64,000 bases of DNA from Cavia porcellus (taxonomy: Eukaryota > Chordata > Mammalia > Rodentia > Caviidae). The notes under the pieces are model-generated. The model did no database searches. It was not told the DNA's origin and worked only from the letters and a program-made list of their open reading frames with translations. The DNA is taken from assembly GCF_034190915.1 (NCBI RefSeq), contig NW_026947484.1, positions 142,884,982 through 142,948,981 of the forward strand, read 5' to 3'. Made by a program: the position numbers and the translations under genes. Of this stretch, positions 34,250 to 46,559 are shown piece after piece (the first letter of the stretch is position 1; the number at the start of each line of letters is the position of its first letter).

Positions 34250-35160
34250 TGCTTCTAGAAATTCCCTGTAGATGGACTCATGTAATATGCACAGCTTTAT
34301 CCAATTCTTCCTGCACAATATTTCTGAATTTTATTCCTCTTATTGATATACTAGGTGTTTACTCCACTTTTATTACTGAATAGTATTTAATATGATGTGT
34401 ATACCATAGGATTGTTTTTTCTTTTTAAACCGGTGTCCTGATAATGTATGTTTGGATTATTGTTCTTTGTCTAACAAAATGGTTCATGGAGATTACATTA
34501 TGTGTTGTTAATCCGTGTATAAGCAATTTGCATGAAAGACATTTAAAAAGTGATGGTTTTACTCAGCCATAATATAATTCTGAAGTTATACATATTGCTT
34601 AAAATGCTTTAATGTAACTTTTAGTTAATGTTTTAAATAATGCTCATTTTCTTTTTTGTTATAATCTTTTAATTACTTTCTGGTGTAACTGGTATTAGGT
34701 ATGTATCCTGAATATAGCATTTAGTTAGTTAATTCATAAAACTAATCTAGCAGTATTTATTATGTTATTGAATCATTTCATCCAATCTATATTTAATATA
34801 ATTTCTGACCTATGTTACTTTAAATCTATCATCTTTTCCCTCTTATTTGTCATTGGTCTATGTTTCCATTTCTTTTTTGTCTCTTTTGAATTGGTCCTTT
34901 AAGCATTATTATATTTTTAACTCTTTTATATGCTTTGCTTCATTTTTTCTGTGTTTTTAATTATGTATTGCTTTGCTTCTATTCTTTTAGTGATTGAAAA
35001 TGATGGCTTAACGCTTAACTTATTAAGCATAGTGACAATCAATCTTCTTTTTTTCATCCAAAACAATATAAACACCTTAGAGTCCTTTTATTCCAGTGGA
35101 TTTCACTGTTCTTATTCAGCATTTGGTGGAAATCTAACTATTTTTAAGCCCCTGTTGTAG
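34250..35160 (-). mobile_element. Ancient LINE-1 fragments
   Basis: AT-rich sequence that resembles reversed old L1 (for example cacagctttatccaattctt, and ataaacaccttagagtcctt within 34,800-35,160). Heavily decayed. Confidence 0.45.
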
Positions 35161-35490
35161 TTTTTACCATGAGTGATACCCACAGGCACAAGTGTTGAAG
35201 ATTTGGTCTTATTGGAAAGGGGTGCAAGCTTTAGTGGGTGGGGTACAGTGGAAGGAAATAGGTTTTTGAGGGCCTGCTCTTGATGGAGAGGTTGGATCCT
35301 CCTCTTTCCTCTCTCTCTGCTTCATGGTCACCTTGAAGTGAACAGACCACTTCCACGTGTAATCTCACCATGATGTGCTGCGTCACCACAGATCCAAACC
35401 AATAGATGCAGACTGCAGCCTCCTAAACCATGGTCCAGAATAGGACTTTCTCCCCTATAAGTTGTTTTTCTCAAATATTTTGTCTTAAAG
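35160..35490 (+). mobile_element. MaLR-like LTR remnant
   Basis: It resembles an MLT/MST-type LTR: gtgttgaagatttggtctta, a cctcctctttcctctctctc block, catgatgtgctgcgtcacca, and a final ttgtttttctcaaatatttt. Confidence 0.5.
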
Positions 35491-35529
35491 TTAATGCTAA
35501 GTTAATGGTAATTTAGATTTCCCTATACA

Positions 35530-35612
35530 TTGTATTTCTGTCTGTCTCATCTCTGTCTCTCTCTGCCTGTCTGTCTGCCTGTCTCTCTGTCTGTCTGTCA
35601 GTCTCTCTTTGT
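35530..35612. repeat. (CTGT/CTCT)n low-complexity tract
   Basis: Imperfect tetranucleotide repeats of ctgt, ctct and ctgc. Confidence 0.9.
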
Positions 35613-35639
35613 CTTGCTTTTTCATATGGAATCATTTTC

Positions 35640-36080
35640 TTTCTGCTTGACAAACATCACTGAAAATTTCTTTTTCTGTTGGTCTGCTGCTGAGGAAATG
35701 TTCTAGCTGTTTTATTCTGTGCATTTATTTTGTTTCAATAATTTAAGGCTATTTTTGTTATAGAATTGTAGAAGGCTATTGCTTTCTTTCAGCATACCAA
35801 AGATACATGTATTTGACTTTTTGCTTTCAGAGTCTGTAATCATTTAGCTGCTACTGATTGTTCTTTTCTTTTCTTTTCCCCTTCTGGGTGATTTCCCAAC
35901 TCTTCAGTATTCTTGTCTTTGTTTTTGATTTTCTGCAGCTTTACTGGTGGTGACTCTAGGTATATATGACTTTTTCTTTGTTTATCTTATTTGATTGTTT
36001 GGCCTTCTAAAATCTGTTGGCTTACATTTTTATGTTGTCTGAGAAACCCTAAAATATTATTTCTTCAGACTTTGTTTACT
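35640..36080 (-). mobile_element. Ancient LINE-1 ORF1-region fragment
   Basis: Reversed L1-like T-rich sequence with no intact frames. Assignment is by composition and loose resemblance. Confidence 0.4.
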
Positions 36081-36084
36081 TTAT

Positions 36085-36370
36085 TCCCCCCCTTTTCCAT
36101 TTTTTAATTTTTAAAATTATTTTGATGGTAATAAAATACAATAAAACAAGACCAATTGAGACAGTGCAGTGAAATTGGTACAGAACATCACAGCAGGTTA
36201 CCAGGATAACAGTAATAGGTACCATAATATATCTCGTTATCTTCACAATAGTTGTTCTTTCAATTGTATATAGCAAAATCAAACCAAATATAGAACATTA
36301 TAGAACTTACCAAAACAGAATGTTGAATATAGCAATGCAGTTAATCAGAACAAAGCAAAACAGTGATAAG
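36085..36370 (-). mobile_element. LINE-1 3' UTR fragment
   Basis: Minus strand with two diverged units (aataggtaccataatatatc, tcgttatcttcacaatagtt, aatcagaacaaagcaaaaca). Confidence 0.75.
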
Positions 36371-37005
36371 ATATTTGCCTTCAAAGAGATGGTAGAAGGA
36401 AATCCCCCCTATTTGCTAAATTGCATATGGCCAACCTCCCAAGAGATGCTCAGATCTCTGGCTCCCATTTGCTATGGGGGAGGGGGAAAATGGGATGTTT
36501 AATTCTCAGCCTGTGCACTGGTAGGCTCAGGGCTGCATACCAGGGAGGCGAGCTGATTGCTTTGTTTCCCAGTGCCCTAAGTTTCAACATGGTACAGATC
36601 TCTTTCCCTCCTTTTCTGTTTCTGAATCTACAACAAAAAATAAGATGTACATTATCACTCTATTTGGTATATTTTAAAATTATTTTTGTTTTATTTTTTT
36701 TCCTATTGTATATTCTGAATTTTTTCTTCTTTATCTCCCAATTCACTAATTCTCTGTTTAGCTATGATTTCTCTTTTGTTGAACCCTCATTGAGTCCTTA
36801 ACTTGGTTTACCTTCTTTCATTTTAAAACATTAACTTACCTCCCTCTAAATCTGTTGTAACTTTTTATACTTCTCAACTATTTATAAAATATTAACAAAA
36901 ACCTTTTCCGCCTCTGTAGGATCATTTGATTTTTAATGAACTTTCTGGCTATCTTTCTGGGACCTTATAAGATTGAAATGTCAATAATGTTACTAAGAAA
37001 CATTT
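36371..37005. other. Unassigned, partly old L1-like
   Basis: 36,680-36,990 is T-rich and resembles a reversed ancient L1; the rest is unassigned. Confidence 0.35.
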
Positions 37006-37007
37006 TT

Positions 37008-37085
37008 GGTATCAGTAACTGAACCCAGGACCTGTGCTTACCAGGCAAGTGCTGTGCCACTGAAGTGTATTCCCAACCCCTAAGC
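37008..37085 (-). mobile_element. ID-like SINE
   Basis: Reverse ID: ctgaacccaggacctgtgct, taccaggcaagtgctgtgcc and gtgtattcccaacccc. Confidence 0.75.
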
Positions 37086-37589
37086 AACATTATGTATGAT
37101 TTTAAAAGACTCCCAACCTCCAGTAGAGAAAATAGTAAGCACCTGATGAGAAGACATACTTTGAGATTTCTCAAGTGCAGTGACGCTTATAATTTGTGTA
37201 TGACTTGCGTGGACATTGGAAGCTCTGCCATTAAGTTCTTAGGAGAGACAGTGACTCCTCAGAATGTGGGAGATGCTAAGTCACAGACCAGGCACAATAC
37301 ACTGACCCAGTGAAACAAAATTTAAATGTATACATTACTCATTAACATTGCCCTTCCTCAAAAAAGCCTTTACCAATTACTCTTATTGACAGTGTATGAA
37401 AGTACCTAGAATTTTCCCTCATTCTTTCCCATCTGATGTCATCGATAATTTTCATTTTTCTCAATCTAAAAGATGAAATAAGCATTTAGTTATCTTGATT
37501 TGCAAATATTGTATTATTAGTTACTTTGAATTTCTGTTCTCTATTCATTCGTGCTATTTATTTTCTGCTTTAGCACTACCTAAGGTCCT

Positions 37590-38050
37590 ATGCCAGCCTA
37601 CCCCTAGCTACTCTCCTGAGAAGATTTGTTTTACAGAGCCTGGTACATATTTCCCTTGTGTAAACTTCCCCAGCTTGAACCATATGTTACCCCAGCCAAC
37701 TGTTTCCCATAACTCTGAGCTTGCCCCCACCCTGAACCTGAATGTTTCCTGCAACACCAAACTTGTCTGGAGTTATAACTTGCCAAAGTATGCAGCATGT
37801 ATGATGTAGTATTCTCTTAGGCGAATCAGTACTAATGAGATTAGAAGTAACCAATCAATAACCACTAAAGACTCTGCTTTGGTACTTCCTGCTTGCAAGC
37901 TCCATATAGCTCTTTAGGCTACCAGAGATCTGGGCCTGACACTTTGGGAATGACTCTGGCTCAGGTTTGTGAACATTAAAAAATATGCCTCCAAATTCTA
38001 GGAGATGTCTGGGTGTTTCTGTTTGCTGCTGCAGTGTGAATATGTATGTA
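37590..38050 (+). mobile_element. Possible retroviral LTR
   Basis: It has a CCAAT-like aaccaatcaataaccac, a ccatatagctcttt TATA-like region about 50 bp on, and a gaacattaaaaaatatgcc signal-like stretch, the spacing of a gammaretrovirus-type LTR. Ends are not defined. Confidence 0.35.
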
Positions 38051-38099
38051 AGGAAGCAGCTTTTGTAAACTGCTTTTGGTGCTAGAGGAGAACTCTACA

Positions 38100-40490
38100 A
38101 ACCGCATTTTTTTTATTTGCTGACTTGATTAGTTTCTTTCAACAAGAGATGTTTTAAAAAAAGAGGCTGGAGGAGGGCTGAGGAACTTGCTGAGTTTTGT
38201 TTTGTTTCTTGTTCCTAACAGCATCAGCCCAGCAATAACTTAGTTTCTTCTTTCTTCTCCATAATCCCAGAACCAGCCCTGTGAAGCCCTTGTAGCCACT
38301 GTCAGCAAAAATGGACAACTTCTCATCAGAGATCTGAGTGCCTGCTCTATCAAGTAACTCCCCTGATTCCTCCAGCAGCTTCCTCCTCAGAAGTCAGACC
38401 CCTAACTCTGTGGGATTTTACATTCAAGTTACCAAGTTTTAACAAACTCAGCTTCCCACCTTTGTCCCCTGACCCCAGGGCTAGTAACTGTTTCCTATGC
38501 TATCTCTATGTTCGGTCAGTGCCCCTTTTGATTTTTTAACCAAGAATCAAACTCAAGACCTTGTGCCACTGAGCTAAATCCTTGGCCCAGTTTTTCACAC
38601 TTTAAACACCAGTTTAATATTTCACATTAGTTTTCCTATCGTATACCATCTTTTTCCTGATTAGATTTCAAATAACACAGTATTGCACACTACTTTACTT
38701 GGAAAGATCTTTTATAGTCAGAGAATATAATGTGAACCAACTTTGTTATCAAACATTTATTGATTTTTTTTGAGTGTCCTTGTAAAGCAAGATATAAGTA
38801 TAAATGAGGCAGGATGGTAATTCTTCCCCTAAACGTATTTACACTCAAATTATGGAAGTAAATTGAGTAACATTACTTCCCTTTCCCATCATCTCTGTCA
38901 TCTTCCTCATTTTGCCTAAACAGTGAGAGACTTTTGGTACTGTTGAATTTTTATCTAAATCTAAAAGGGAGTGAGGAGGGAGAGAATGATTTCTCTTCCA
39001 GGTAGGATTCATTCTAGCAGTAATTATTCATAGCAATGGAAATAAAAGTACTTGACTGAAAAGTAACCATCCAATCACTAAAGTGAGAAAAGGAAGGAAT
39101 TTATGTGTAGAAGTAGGAGAGAGATATCAGCCTTACACTTAATGGTTTGGGAAATGAAAGTCCCACAGATCAGACAGACAGGAAATTGTCTTTCTCCAAA
39201 TGAGTTTTCTGACCTGAACTGGTTTCCATCTAGTGTTTGAGCAAGACTAACCCCATTTCTAGCCAAACAAAGAGAATGATAAGATCCAGGCAATTCTTGT
39301 CCTCCCAGACCTCTAATCTCATATGTTTCATGTGGCATCACAGGCCATAGCTCTTCAAATCTCAGAGACAGGACTGAAGATTGGGCCATACCGGGACGAT
39401 GATATCTCTAAGGTCAGATGGACCAATAAGTTTTTATTTCATGGCTTTAAAATTCTTGCTACATCATCCTCTTTGCATTATTTTCAGTGAGAAATCTGAT
39501 CCTTATATTTGTTCCTCTATAATAGGAGATGTATTTTTTCCTTCGGACTCTTTCTGAGATTTTCTCTCTATAACTAATTATCAGTAATTTGACTACAAAG
39601 TTATTCTGTTATTTTCTGCAATTATTTTTTGCTTATTTGTTTGAGAGGCTATTTTATCTTGTTTTTGTATTTGGTTCTTTGAAATACTTGGATGTATGAA
39701 TTTATAGTTTAAGAAGGGAAAAATTGTATTTCCTACATTCTTTTGAATTCTCAGCTTGGACCCCTATAAGAAAAGATTAACAAGAGAAAAAAATAGATAC
39801 CTGGGGAAAAATGAGTAACTCTCAAAAGAGGAGCCTAGAAATTTGGAAAATACACCATAGTCGCATCTTCAACTATAATTTTACAAAAAGGTACAGGAAA
39901 GACAAGTTATGAGAATTTTCCCAGAGAAAGCATGGTGAACAAAAGTAAGGTTTGTCATAAAGATTTTAGCCAGTGCTTTGTCCACTGACAAAAATCTTTT
40001 GTGATTTAATCATTGTTCATTTCCTGGTTCTGGAAGAAAGACATCATTACTAAGAGAGACTTCCTTTATAAATGTAACTTTTATCACACCTATTTTGTTT
40101 TCAAAACTTCTGTTTACTATTTTTCAAAAATAATCATCTGCAAATATGTCCCTTTTGTCATAAAAAGACATATTTTAGGGTAGCATATTATGGTCTTTGA
40201 AAATAGTTTTCATCAAGCTTATAAATTTGGAAGTATGAGTTCTTCAAAAAATTTTTCCATTTTCCACTTCCCTTTTCAGAGACTCTAGTTACACATGTAT
40301 TACACCATTAAAGTTGTCCCCTACCTCAGTGGTGTTCTTTTCATATTCTTTTAAATACTCTTTTCATTTCTATGTCTTCGCATTTGCTAATCTTTTCTTC
40401 TAGAGCCTACTTTTTCTTTTTGTTATTATAAAACTATTGTAATGAATAGTTAATGGATTTCACTGTATAAATTGTGCTTTTTAAAAAAAT
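38100..40490. other. Unassigned with ID-like fragment and old L1-like stretches
   Basis: 38,540-38,590 is a truncated reverse ID element (aatcaaactcaagaccttgt, aaatccttggccc). 39,420-39,780 and 40,180-40,480 resemble reversed ancient L1. The rest has no recognised feature, and no coding region is supported. Confidence 0.4.
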
Positions 40491-40496
40491 TATTTA

Positions 40497-40635
40497 TTTA
40501 CTTTTTGAGAGTCTCACACAGTAGTCCAGGCTGCCTACGAACTCACTATGCAGTTCAGAGTGGCCTCAAACTGACAGCAGTACTCCTGCCTCAGCCTCCT
40601 GAATGTCAGGGTTCCGTGCATATTTCACCACACAT
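40497..40635 (-). mobile_element. B1-like SINE
   Basis: Reverse B1 with aactcactatgcagttcaga and ctcctgcctcagcctcctga. Confidence 0.8.
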
Positions 40636-40847
40636 GGAATGTATTGCACTTTAATCATGTTCACTTTTGCTCTTCTTATCCAGGCTGTTCCAAAACCCTA
40701 AAGTTCCTCCTCCTTTCTGGTACCTTTTTATTGTTGTTTTTGGTTTGGTTTCCACACTTGATAGAAAATGTGTAATACTTGCCTTTCCATGTCTGCTTTA
40801 TTTTGCTTAACATGATATTCCAGTTTTATCTATTTCCTTGAATAAAT

Positions 40848-41247
40848 TGTCATGACCTGCGCAACCAGCCAGGTCCCGAGTGAGGGTGATGTGAGAGTAA
40901 GAAAAACACTAAGCACACACTAAAGCACTAAGCACTAAGCACTAAGCACACACTAAAAGGATGCTGGAACTGTATGGGACCTGACCTCTCTGACGGAGAG
41001 GCAGTGACAACCCAGCACATTCAGTGTTTTATTTATACACAGTCAAAAAAAGCAGTACCCAGTGAGGCCCAAAGTGCAAGGTCTCAGTGTTTTGCTGAGG
41101 ACGCTGGAAGTGAAACATTCTCAGAGCTATCTGTGCTATGGTTAATAGGGAAGAACACAAAGGGCAGACACCTACTGGACCAGCCTTGCTGTACTTCCAA
41201 GGAGTTTGCCTACCTTAAGCTCAGCCCTGGCTCAGCCACTCCCCACA
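40848..41247 (-). mobile_element. Solo LTR, second copy of the 15.5-kb family
   Basis: A 400-bp element homologous to 15,491-15,859 in the opposite orientation, with the same TG...CA ends, the tgtataaataaaa signal and the promoter-proximal blocks. It is longer because a 7-bp repeat (actaagc) is expanded at 40,907-40,955. The flanks TAAAT / TAAAA may be an imperfect target-site duplication. No internal retroviral genes. Confidence 0.82.
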
Positions 41248-41509
41248 TAAAATGAGTTTGCAGTTATCCAAATCAGACTGAAGAAAGAAGAAGAAGACAT
41301 TTATGTCATTACAATAACATGACATATTAATTAATATGTGATTAATATTAATTAGGGTTCTCCAGAGAATGAAATGGAGGCATCTGACAACTACTTAAAC
41401 TAAGATTTAAAAATCATTAAAATAATTTCCAGAATGGAATGTTAGTTCTTTCTTTTAAAAAAAAAAAAAAGACCAAAAAAGAGAGTTTAAACTGAATTTT
41501 TAAAATTTC

Positions 41510-41845
41510 AACAAATATGAAGATTTGAACAGCTATTTTGAAGAGAACAAGAAACATTACAATAGCCATCATTGATTTTCCTATTGTCTGGTTTTGAATG
41601 CTTCTAATGCTTTCATTATCTTATTTTGACCAGTTTTATACTATTTTGTTTTGTACTAACTCATTGTGTGTGATGATATAGACTATTACTTAGAAGAAAA
41701 TAAGAGGCATTATGGTAGCCATTGTTGATCTCCTGTGGTCTTGTTTTGAAATCCTGTTACTTACATTGTTTTCTTCTGATCTGCTTTCTTCTGTTCTGTT
41801 TTGTTATGTTTTGTTTTACCTTCTTTTTTAAAAATAAAATGAATT
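41510..41845 (+). mobile_element. LINE-1 3' UTR with two tandem units
   Basis: Plus strand. It shows gaacagctattttgaagaga and ttagaagaaaataagaggca blocks about 150 bp apart, then an A-rich tail near 41,830-41,870. Just upstream, 41,350-41,375 (aattagggttctccagagaa) marks the edge of another ancient repeat. Confidence 0.78.
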
Positions 41846-41849
41846 TATT

Positions 41850-44660
41850 TATTTCAAAAAAATAAAACAGAAAATATGTAGAAATATACAGTATTTCCAA
41901 AAAAACCCATTAAGAGTGATAGTTGATATATTACAAGATAATAATATGTAATATATCAACTAGAGATGATTTCTTAATAAAATGAATTTTTTAAATAGCA
42001 TAAAATTCAATGACAACACAAGCAGTATGTCCTGAAAAGGTCCCGAGAAACTAAAAATTTCACAGTTACTCAGGTTTTAGGCAAGGAGTCTCCTCTAAAT
42101 ACCTAAGCCTGCTAATTATTTCCTTTGTTTTCCTTTGGTAATAAACAGTTTCAATAGATACCATTGCCTCTTTTCCACTTTAAATGATGTTACTTTATAT
42201 AATTAGTTCCCTCACAATACTCAGTAATTTGAAGGAATTATTTTATTGTATAATATGAATTGTTTTCTGAGAAATAGTTATCATTTATATTTCCTTGATT
42301 TATAGACAAAAATAGGTCCCTCAAAATTCAAAAGATATACTTCTCAAATGGATTTGTGGACATCACTGGTCATTTATATAAATTAGAAAAATAAAATAAA
42401 TTAAGTATTTCTAGGACAAATGGGAAGTTTCTCTGTTTATGTTTTAGAAGTGGATACAGTGTTTGGCTCCTTTCAGCTTTCATAATTATTCATAATTATT
42501 TTTGGTGCCTGGCAGGCACAGGTTCCGAGGGTCTCAGGTAATTTTTGTTTATCCGGAGGTCATAAGCTTGACACTCTGGACAATAGGAGGAAAAGTTTTA
42601 AACAAAACCTTCATTTTCTCCTGCTCAGCTTTCTCATTAATTTCCTTCATGGGAATAGTATTCAATTGTCAGGCAACTGTACAAATCAAACTTCATGTGG
42701 ACATACAAAGAAACATCTTTAGGTCCTGACAACCTCTGATCTTTTCCCTGAAGTGACCCTTTAGGCAGATGTAATGGTTTGACCTGGTACTATTCTTACT
42801 TCTCATTCCACCCAGAGGAGCAAAGCAACAAAATACTTCCCCTACAGTTATGGCGCCCAAGAGAAAACAGGAATTTATAAAGCGCATATTATGCTTTTTT
42901 GGCCATCATGTTTTTATCCTGTATCACTGCCATAGTGGACTCCTATTAAGGTGGTAGTGCTATAATTTTTCAACTAAGAACACTGCGGTTGAGGTGCTCA
43001 TCAAAGATCATCCAGCTTGGAGTAGTATTTGCTTCAATTGTACACGCCTTGGAAATGCAGGCCCTATTTACTGCCCTCTACACTATGAACAGTCGGGTGT
43101 GAAATAGGGAGGGGCCTGACACCTCTCACACCTCAGTTCCTATCTTTGAGAGCCAGAACTTTCCCGCTTTCTTGACACTTTCTGTCCCTGTCCCAAATTG
43201 GGGCAAGACTTCACATCTATTACCCTTCTAATCTTTTCACCTGTTCTAGAGCTATTCCAAAGGTTCAATGGCAGTTTTATGTTTAGTATTGAACACAGCT
43301 ATCCAGGGGCACATCGTTCAACCCATCCCTGCCTTGAGACATGGCAGAAGGGCAAGACGCTTTTCCCTTACTTGCAGTCCATGCATCACTGGCACTGAGG
43401 TGTGGCATCTGGAGTGATGGTCCCAGAAAACAGAATTAGTTTCTACCACCTCTGTCTTTCTTGAAAAATAAAGAAGGATTTCTCTTTCCCATTTGACATT
43501 ATCCTAGTAGAGGAACAACACAACTGTAGGATTTCTATGAGTCTTTAAATCATACACATGTCTTAGTTTTTGAAACAGTTTCATTGCCTAGCTTTTATGT
43601 CTTCTTTATTGAAACTACATTTTTAGGAGGTTTTCCTAAATGTCCCCAGCTCCTGCACCACTCTCCAACATTTTATGGATATCCCTGGCATATCACCCTA
43701 GGCCTGGGCACTAAGATCTATTGCCTGGGATTCAGATATCACTCTTTTTCACTTCGTTCAGAGAAGTGCAGGTATTCCCTGGGGTCACGACATGGCTATC
43801 ATGGGTTAGCTCAACCACAGATACCAGAAGTGGTCATGTCCTCTACCTTTGCCTTAGATCTCAGTGTCAGTATAGGTGTGACTAGACTTATGTCTGCACT
43901 GCAGTGTTGAGAAGTTGTCCCATTATCTCCCTGCACAACCTGCCTCATTACAGCTCTCCGAGGAGACAGATTTCCTAGGAAGGCCTTGCAATCCACTCTA
44001 CCCCAGCATAAAGAGCTCAGTTTGAAAGTAAGGCAAAAAAGGTGATTCTACCCTCAGGAGCTTTCATAGAACTAGAAGAGGAGGCAACAGGAAAACTTGT
44101 AGTCCAACGAGAATGTCTGTCCTTCCAGATAACCACTTCAAGTGATGTGCTGTCCCCTTTCATGAGCCACAAGTGGCTAGGGCAAAGCAGCAGGGACTAT
44201 GTTTACCAATCCCAATACATTGGATACCTGGAAACAGGCCTAATACTTATCCAGGAGTTTCTGTAATATTAACACTGTGCTTTGTATTGTTTTCCTAAAA
44301 CAACAGGAAATACTGGCATCTTAAAAATATCTGACTTCAATGATTCAAATCAAGTAGCATGTAGAACTCTTACTATAATACTTGCCTATATTTTTACATC
44401 AGTCTAAAGTAGGTTATGGTTTCCTATTTTTTACTGCCTTAATTTTGGGGTATTTTTTCTTTTTTTATTTATTATCTATAATGTATTTTGTTTTTGCTTT
44501 ATACAAGCAGTTTAGAGTCTCAAGTATTTAACCAGGTGAAATTTCTCAACCTATAATAAAATTTACTTCATATGGTTATTGGGAGTATTAAGTTTACAGG
44601 ATGTCAAACAATATAAAAATCATTGATCCAATAATGGCATGCATACATAATGTAGTTAGC
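41850..44660. other. Unassigned interval
   Basis: The longest stretch without young repeats. 41,850-42,480 is AT-rich. 42,500-44,280 is mixed-composition sequence with short open frames, the longest 108 codons at 43,584-43,910 on the plus strand, with no domain I recognise. I see no splice-linked exon set and cannot support a gene. Confidence 0.4.
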
Positions 44661-44667
44661 ATCTGCT

Positions 44668-44868
44668 ATGGTTTGTGTCTGGATACCCTGCCATCCCAAA
44701 CACCTCATGGGGTCATAGAGTATTTTGGAGGTGGCTGAGTTGAGAGTGTATGATTGATAGGAGGTACAATACTAGGAAAAAAGATGCTGGGATTAAGGGT
44801 GGGGGATTGCTGGGTCAGTCCATTAAAGCATAAAAGGAGCAGAAAGATGCTCTTAAGGTTCAGGTCCT
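44668..44868 (+). mobile_element. MaLR-like LTR remnant
   Basis: It begins ctatggtttgtgtctggata, the familiar start of MST/MLT-type LTRs, with ggtcatagagtattttggag and tgggattaagg blocks after it. Confidence 0.45.
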
Positions 44869-44874
44869 GATTTT

Positions 44875-46350
44875 TTTCACATTATTTTCAATTGAAGAGA
44901 GTAAAACCAAATGAAATAAAGCAGAATGGAGCCAATCAAAACAAAGCAATGAACATGGTACATGATTTTAAAACAAAATACAAGAAAATCAATAAAGGCT
45001 ATTGTAATGCCTCTTGGTATCATCAAAAGAATTGCCCATAACATCAGGCATAATAAAATACAACAAAAGAGTACAGAAGAAAACCAATAAAAACAAAACA
45101 ATGGAAGCAGTACCGGACTTCAAAACAAAATAATAGGGAACCCATAGTGGGTACCATACTGCAACTTGTTATCTTCAAAGTAGTTGCCTATACCATCAGA
45201 CATGATACAATCAAACAAAACAAAATATAATAAAAGCAGTCAAAACAAAACAATGAAAGCTATACAGGGCTTCCAAACATGCTAATAGGAAATCAATAAT
45301 AGCTACCATAATATATTTTGTTATCTTTGAAATAGCTGTCCATACCATTAAATACAATAAGATTAGACAAACCAAAACAGAAAAATACCAAACTAAATAG
45401 AACAATGAGAAAAATATGGGTTTCAAATCACCATAATAGATTTAGAATGACTACTGAGTTCTTTCTTTAGGTACTTCTTCCCTGTTCACTTTTACAGTAT
45501 GTACTGTGCATTTTGGATCCCACCAACTCCTCTAGTTCTTCATACTAGGGAGACAACACAATATTCACCCATGTGACTCTGAACCATTGCATTTATGAGT
45601 ATGATCTCAAGTAGTATCCATTTACCTACAAAGAGCCTCAGGGTTATCTGTCTTTATGGCTTAGTAGCTTTCCACTGTATAAAAGTGCCATGGCTTTCTT
45701 ATGCAGTCTGCAGCCGATGGGCAAGCTACTTACATTTCTTTCGGGGTCTCTGTCTCACAGAGTATTGTTCTCTCCCCTTTGACTTTCAGTCTATGAACCC
45801 CCTTTCAAGTCAAATGCATTTCTTGTGTAAAGCATATTGCTGGATCTTGTCTCCTGATCCACGCTGCCTGTGTTTCTTTTTATTGGAGAATTAAGGTCAT
45901 ATGTATTAATAGTTATGGTCAACAGGCACTGGCTCATCTCTGCCATGCTATTTTTGTGCTATTCACTGCCTAATTTTCCCCATCCATTCTACTGTCTTCT
46001 CTGTTCCTGGAACCATGGTCTATTTTTATCTCTCTCTAGAATGTTCTTCAGTATTTTTTACATGGTTGGTTTGGTGGTCATGAATTCCTTCAGTTGTTTT
46101 TTGTCATGTAAGTATCTTGTTTCTCCATTAATTTTGAAAGATAGTTTTGCATGATACATGAATCTGGGTTGGAAGTTGTTTCCTTTCAGGACTTGAAATA
46201 CTTTATTCCCAGCTCTTCTTAATTAAATGGTTTGTGTTGAGAAGTCTGTGGTGATGCTGATAGGTTTTCCTTTATACATGCTTCTTTTTTCTAACAGCTT
46301 TTAATATTCTGATCTTATGTTGAATTTCTGGGATCTTGATTATTTTATAG
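44875..46350 (-). mobile_element. Second HAL1-like element, 5'-truncated
   Basis: Minus strand. From 46,350 downward: the ORF1 C-terminal domain (IIKIPEIQHKIRILKAVR at 46,350-46,280), the rest of ORF1 (to 46,030), the start of ORF2 (to about 45,750), then directly the ORF2 3' terminus (about 45,745-45,580), and a 3' UTR with three to four units of about 150 bp (45,440-44,900) to an A-rich end at 44,875. The ORF2 deletion join is at the same place as in the element at 24,460-28,581. It is truncated within ORF1 and has no coding capacity. Confidence 0.8.
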
Positions 46351-46428
46351 TAGTCACCCAAGAAATCAAACACAAAATGTTCAGGAAATCTGTCCACACA
46401 CTGAAGATCCAAAATATCCAGCTGAGGC

Positions 46429-46554
46429 CCTGGATCCCATGACAGTATCCTGCATGAGTCCAGATGGAAACCTGGAGCCAATGACAATGGCTCTCACAAG
46501 TCCATCTGGAGTCCTAGAGCCCACGACAGTGTCACATGCAAATTGGTTTACCAG
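46429..46554. repeat. Three-copy 42-bp minisatellite
   Basis: Units at 46,429-46,470, 46,471-46,512 and 46,513-46,554, each starting cctggatccc / cctggagcca / cctagagccc and containing gacagt or gacaat. Because 42 is divisible by 3, both strands stay open across it. Confidence 0.75.
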
Positions 46555-46559
46555 GTATG

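Noticed and set aside
15491..41247. The two related LTRs in opposite orientation considered as a single provirus
   Set aside because: A provirus has both LTRs in the same orientation around viral genes. These are opposed, 25 kb apart and surrounded by unrelated repeats, so they are separate solo LTRs.
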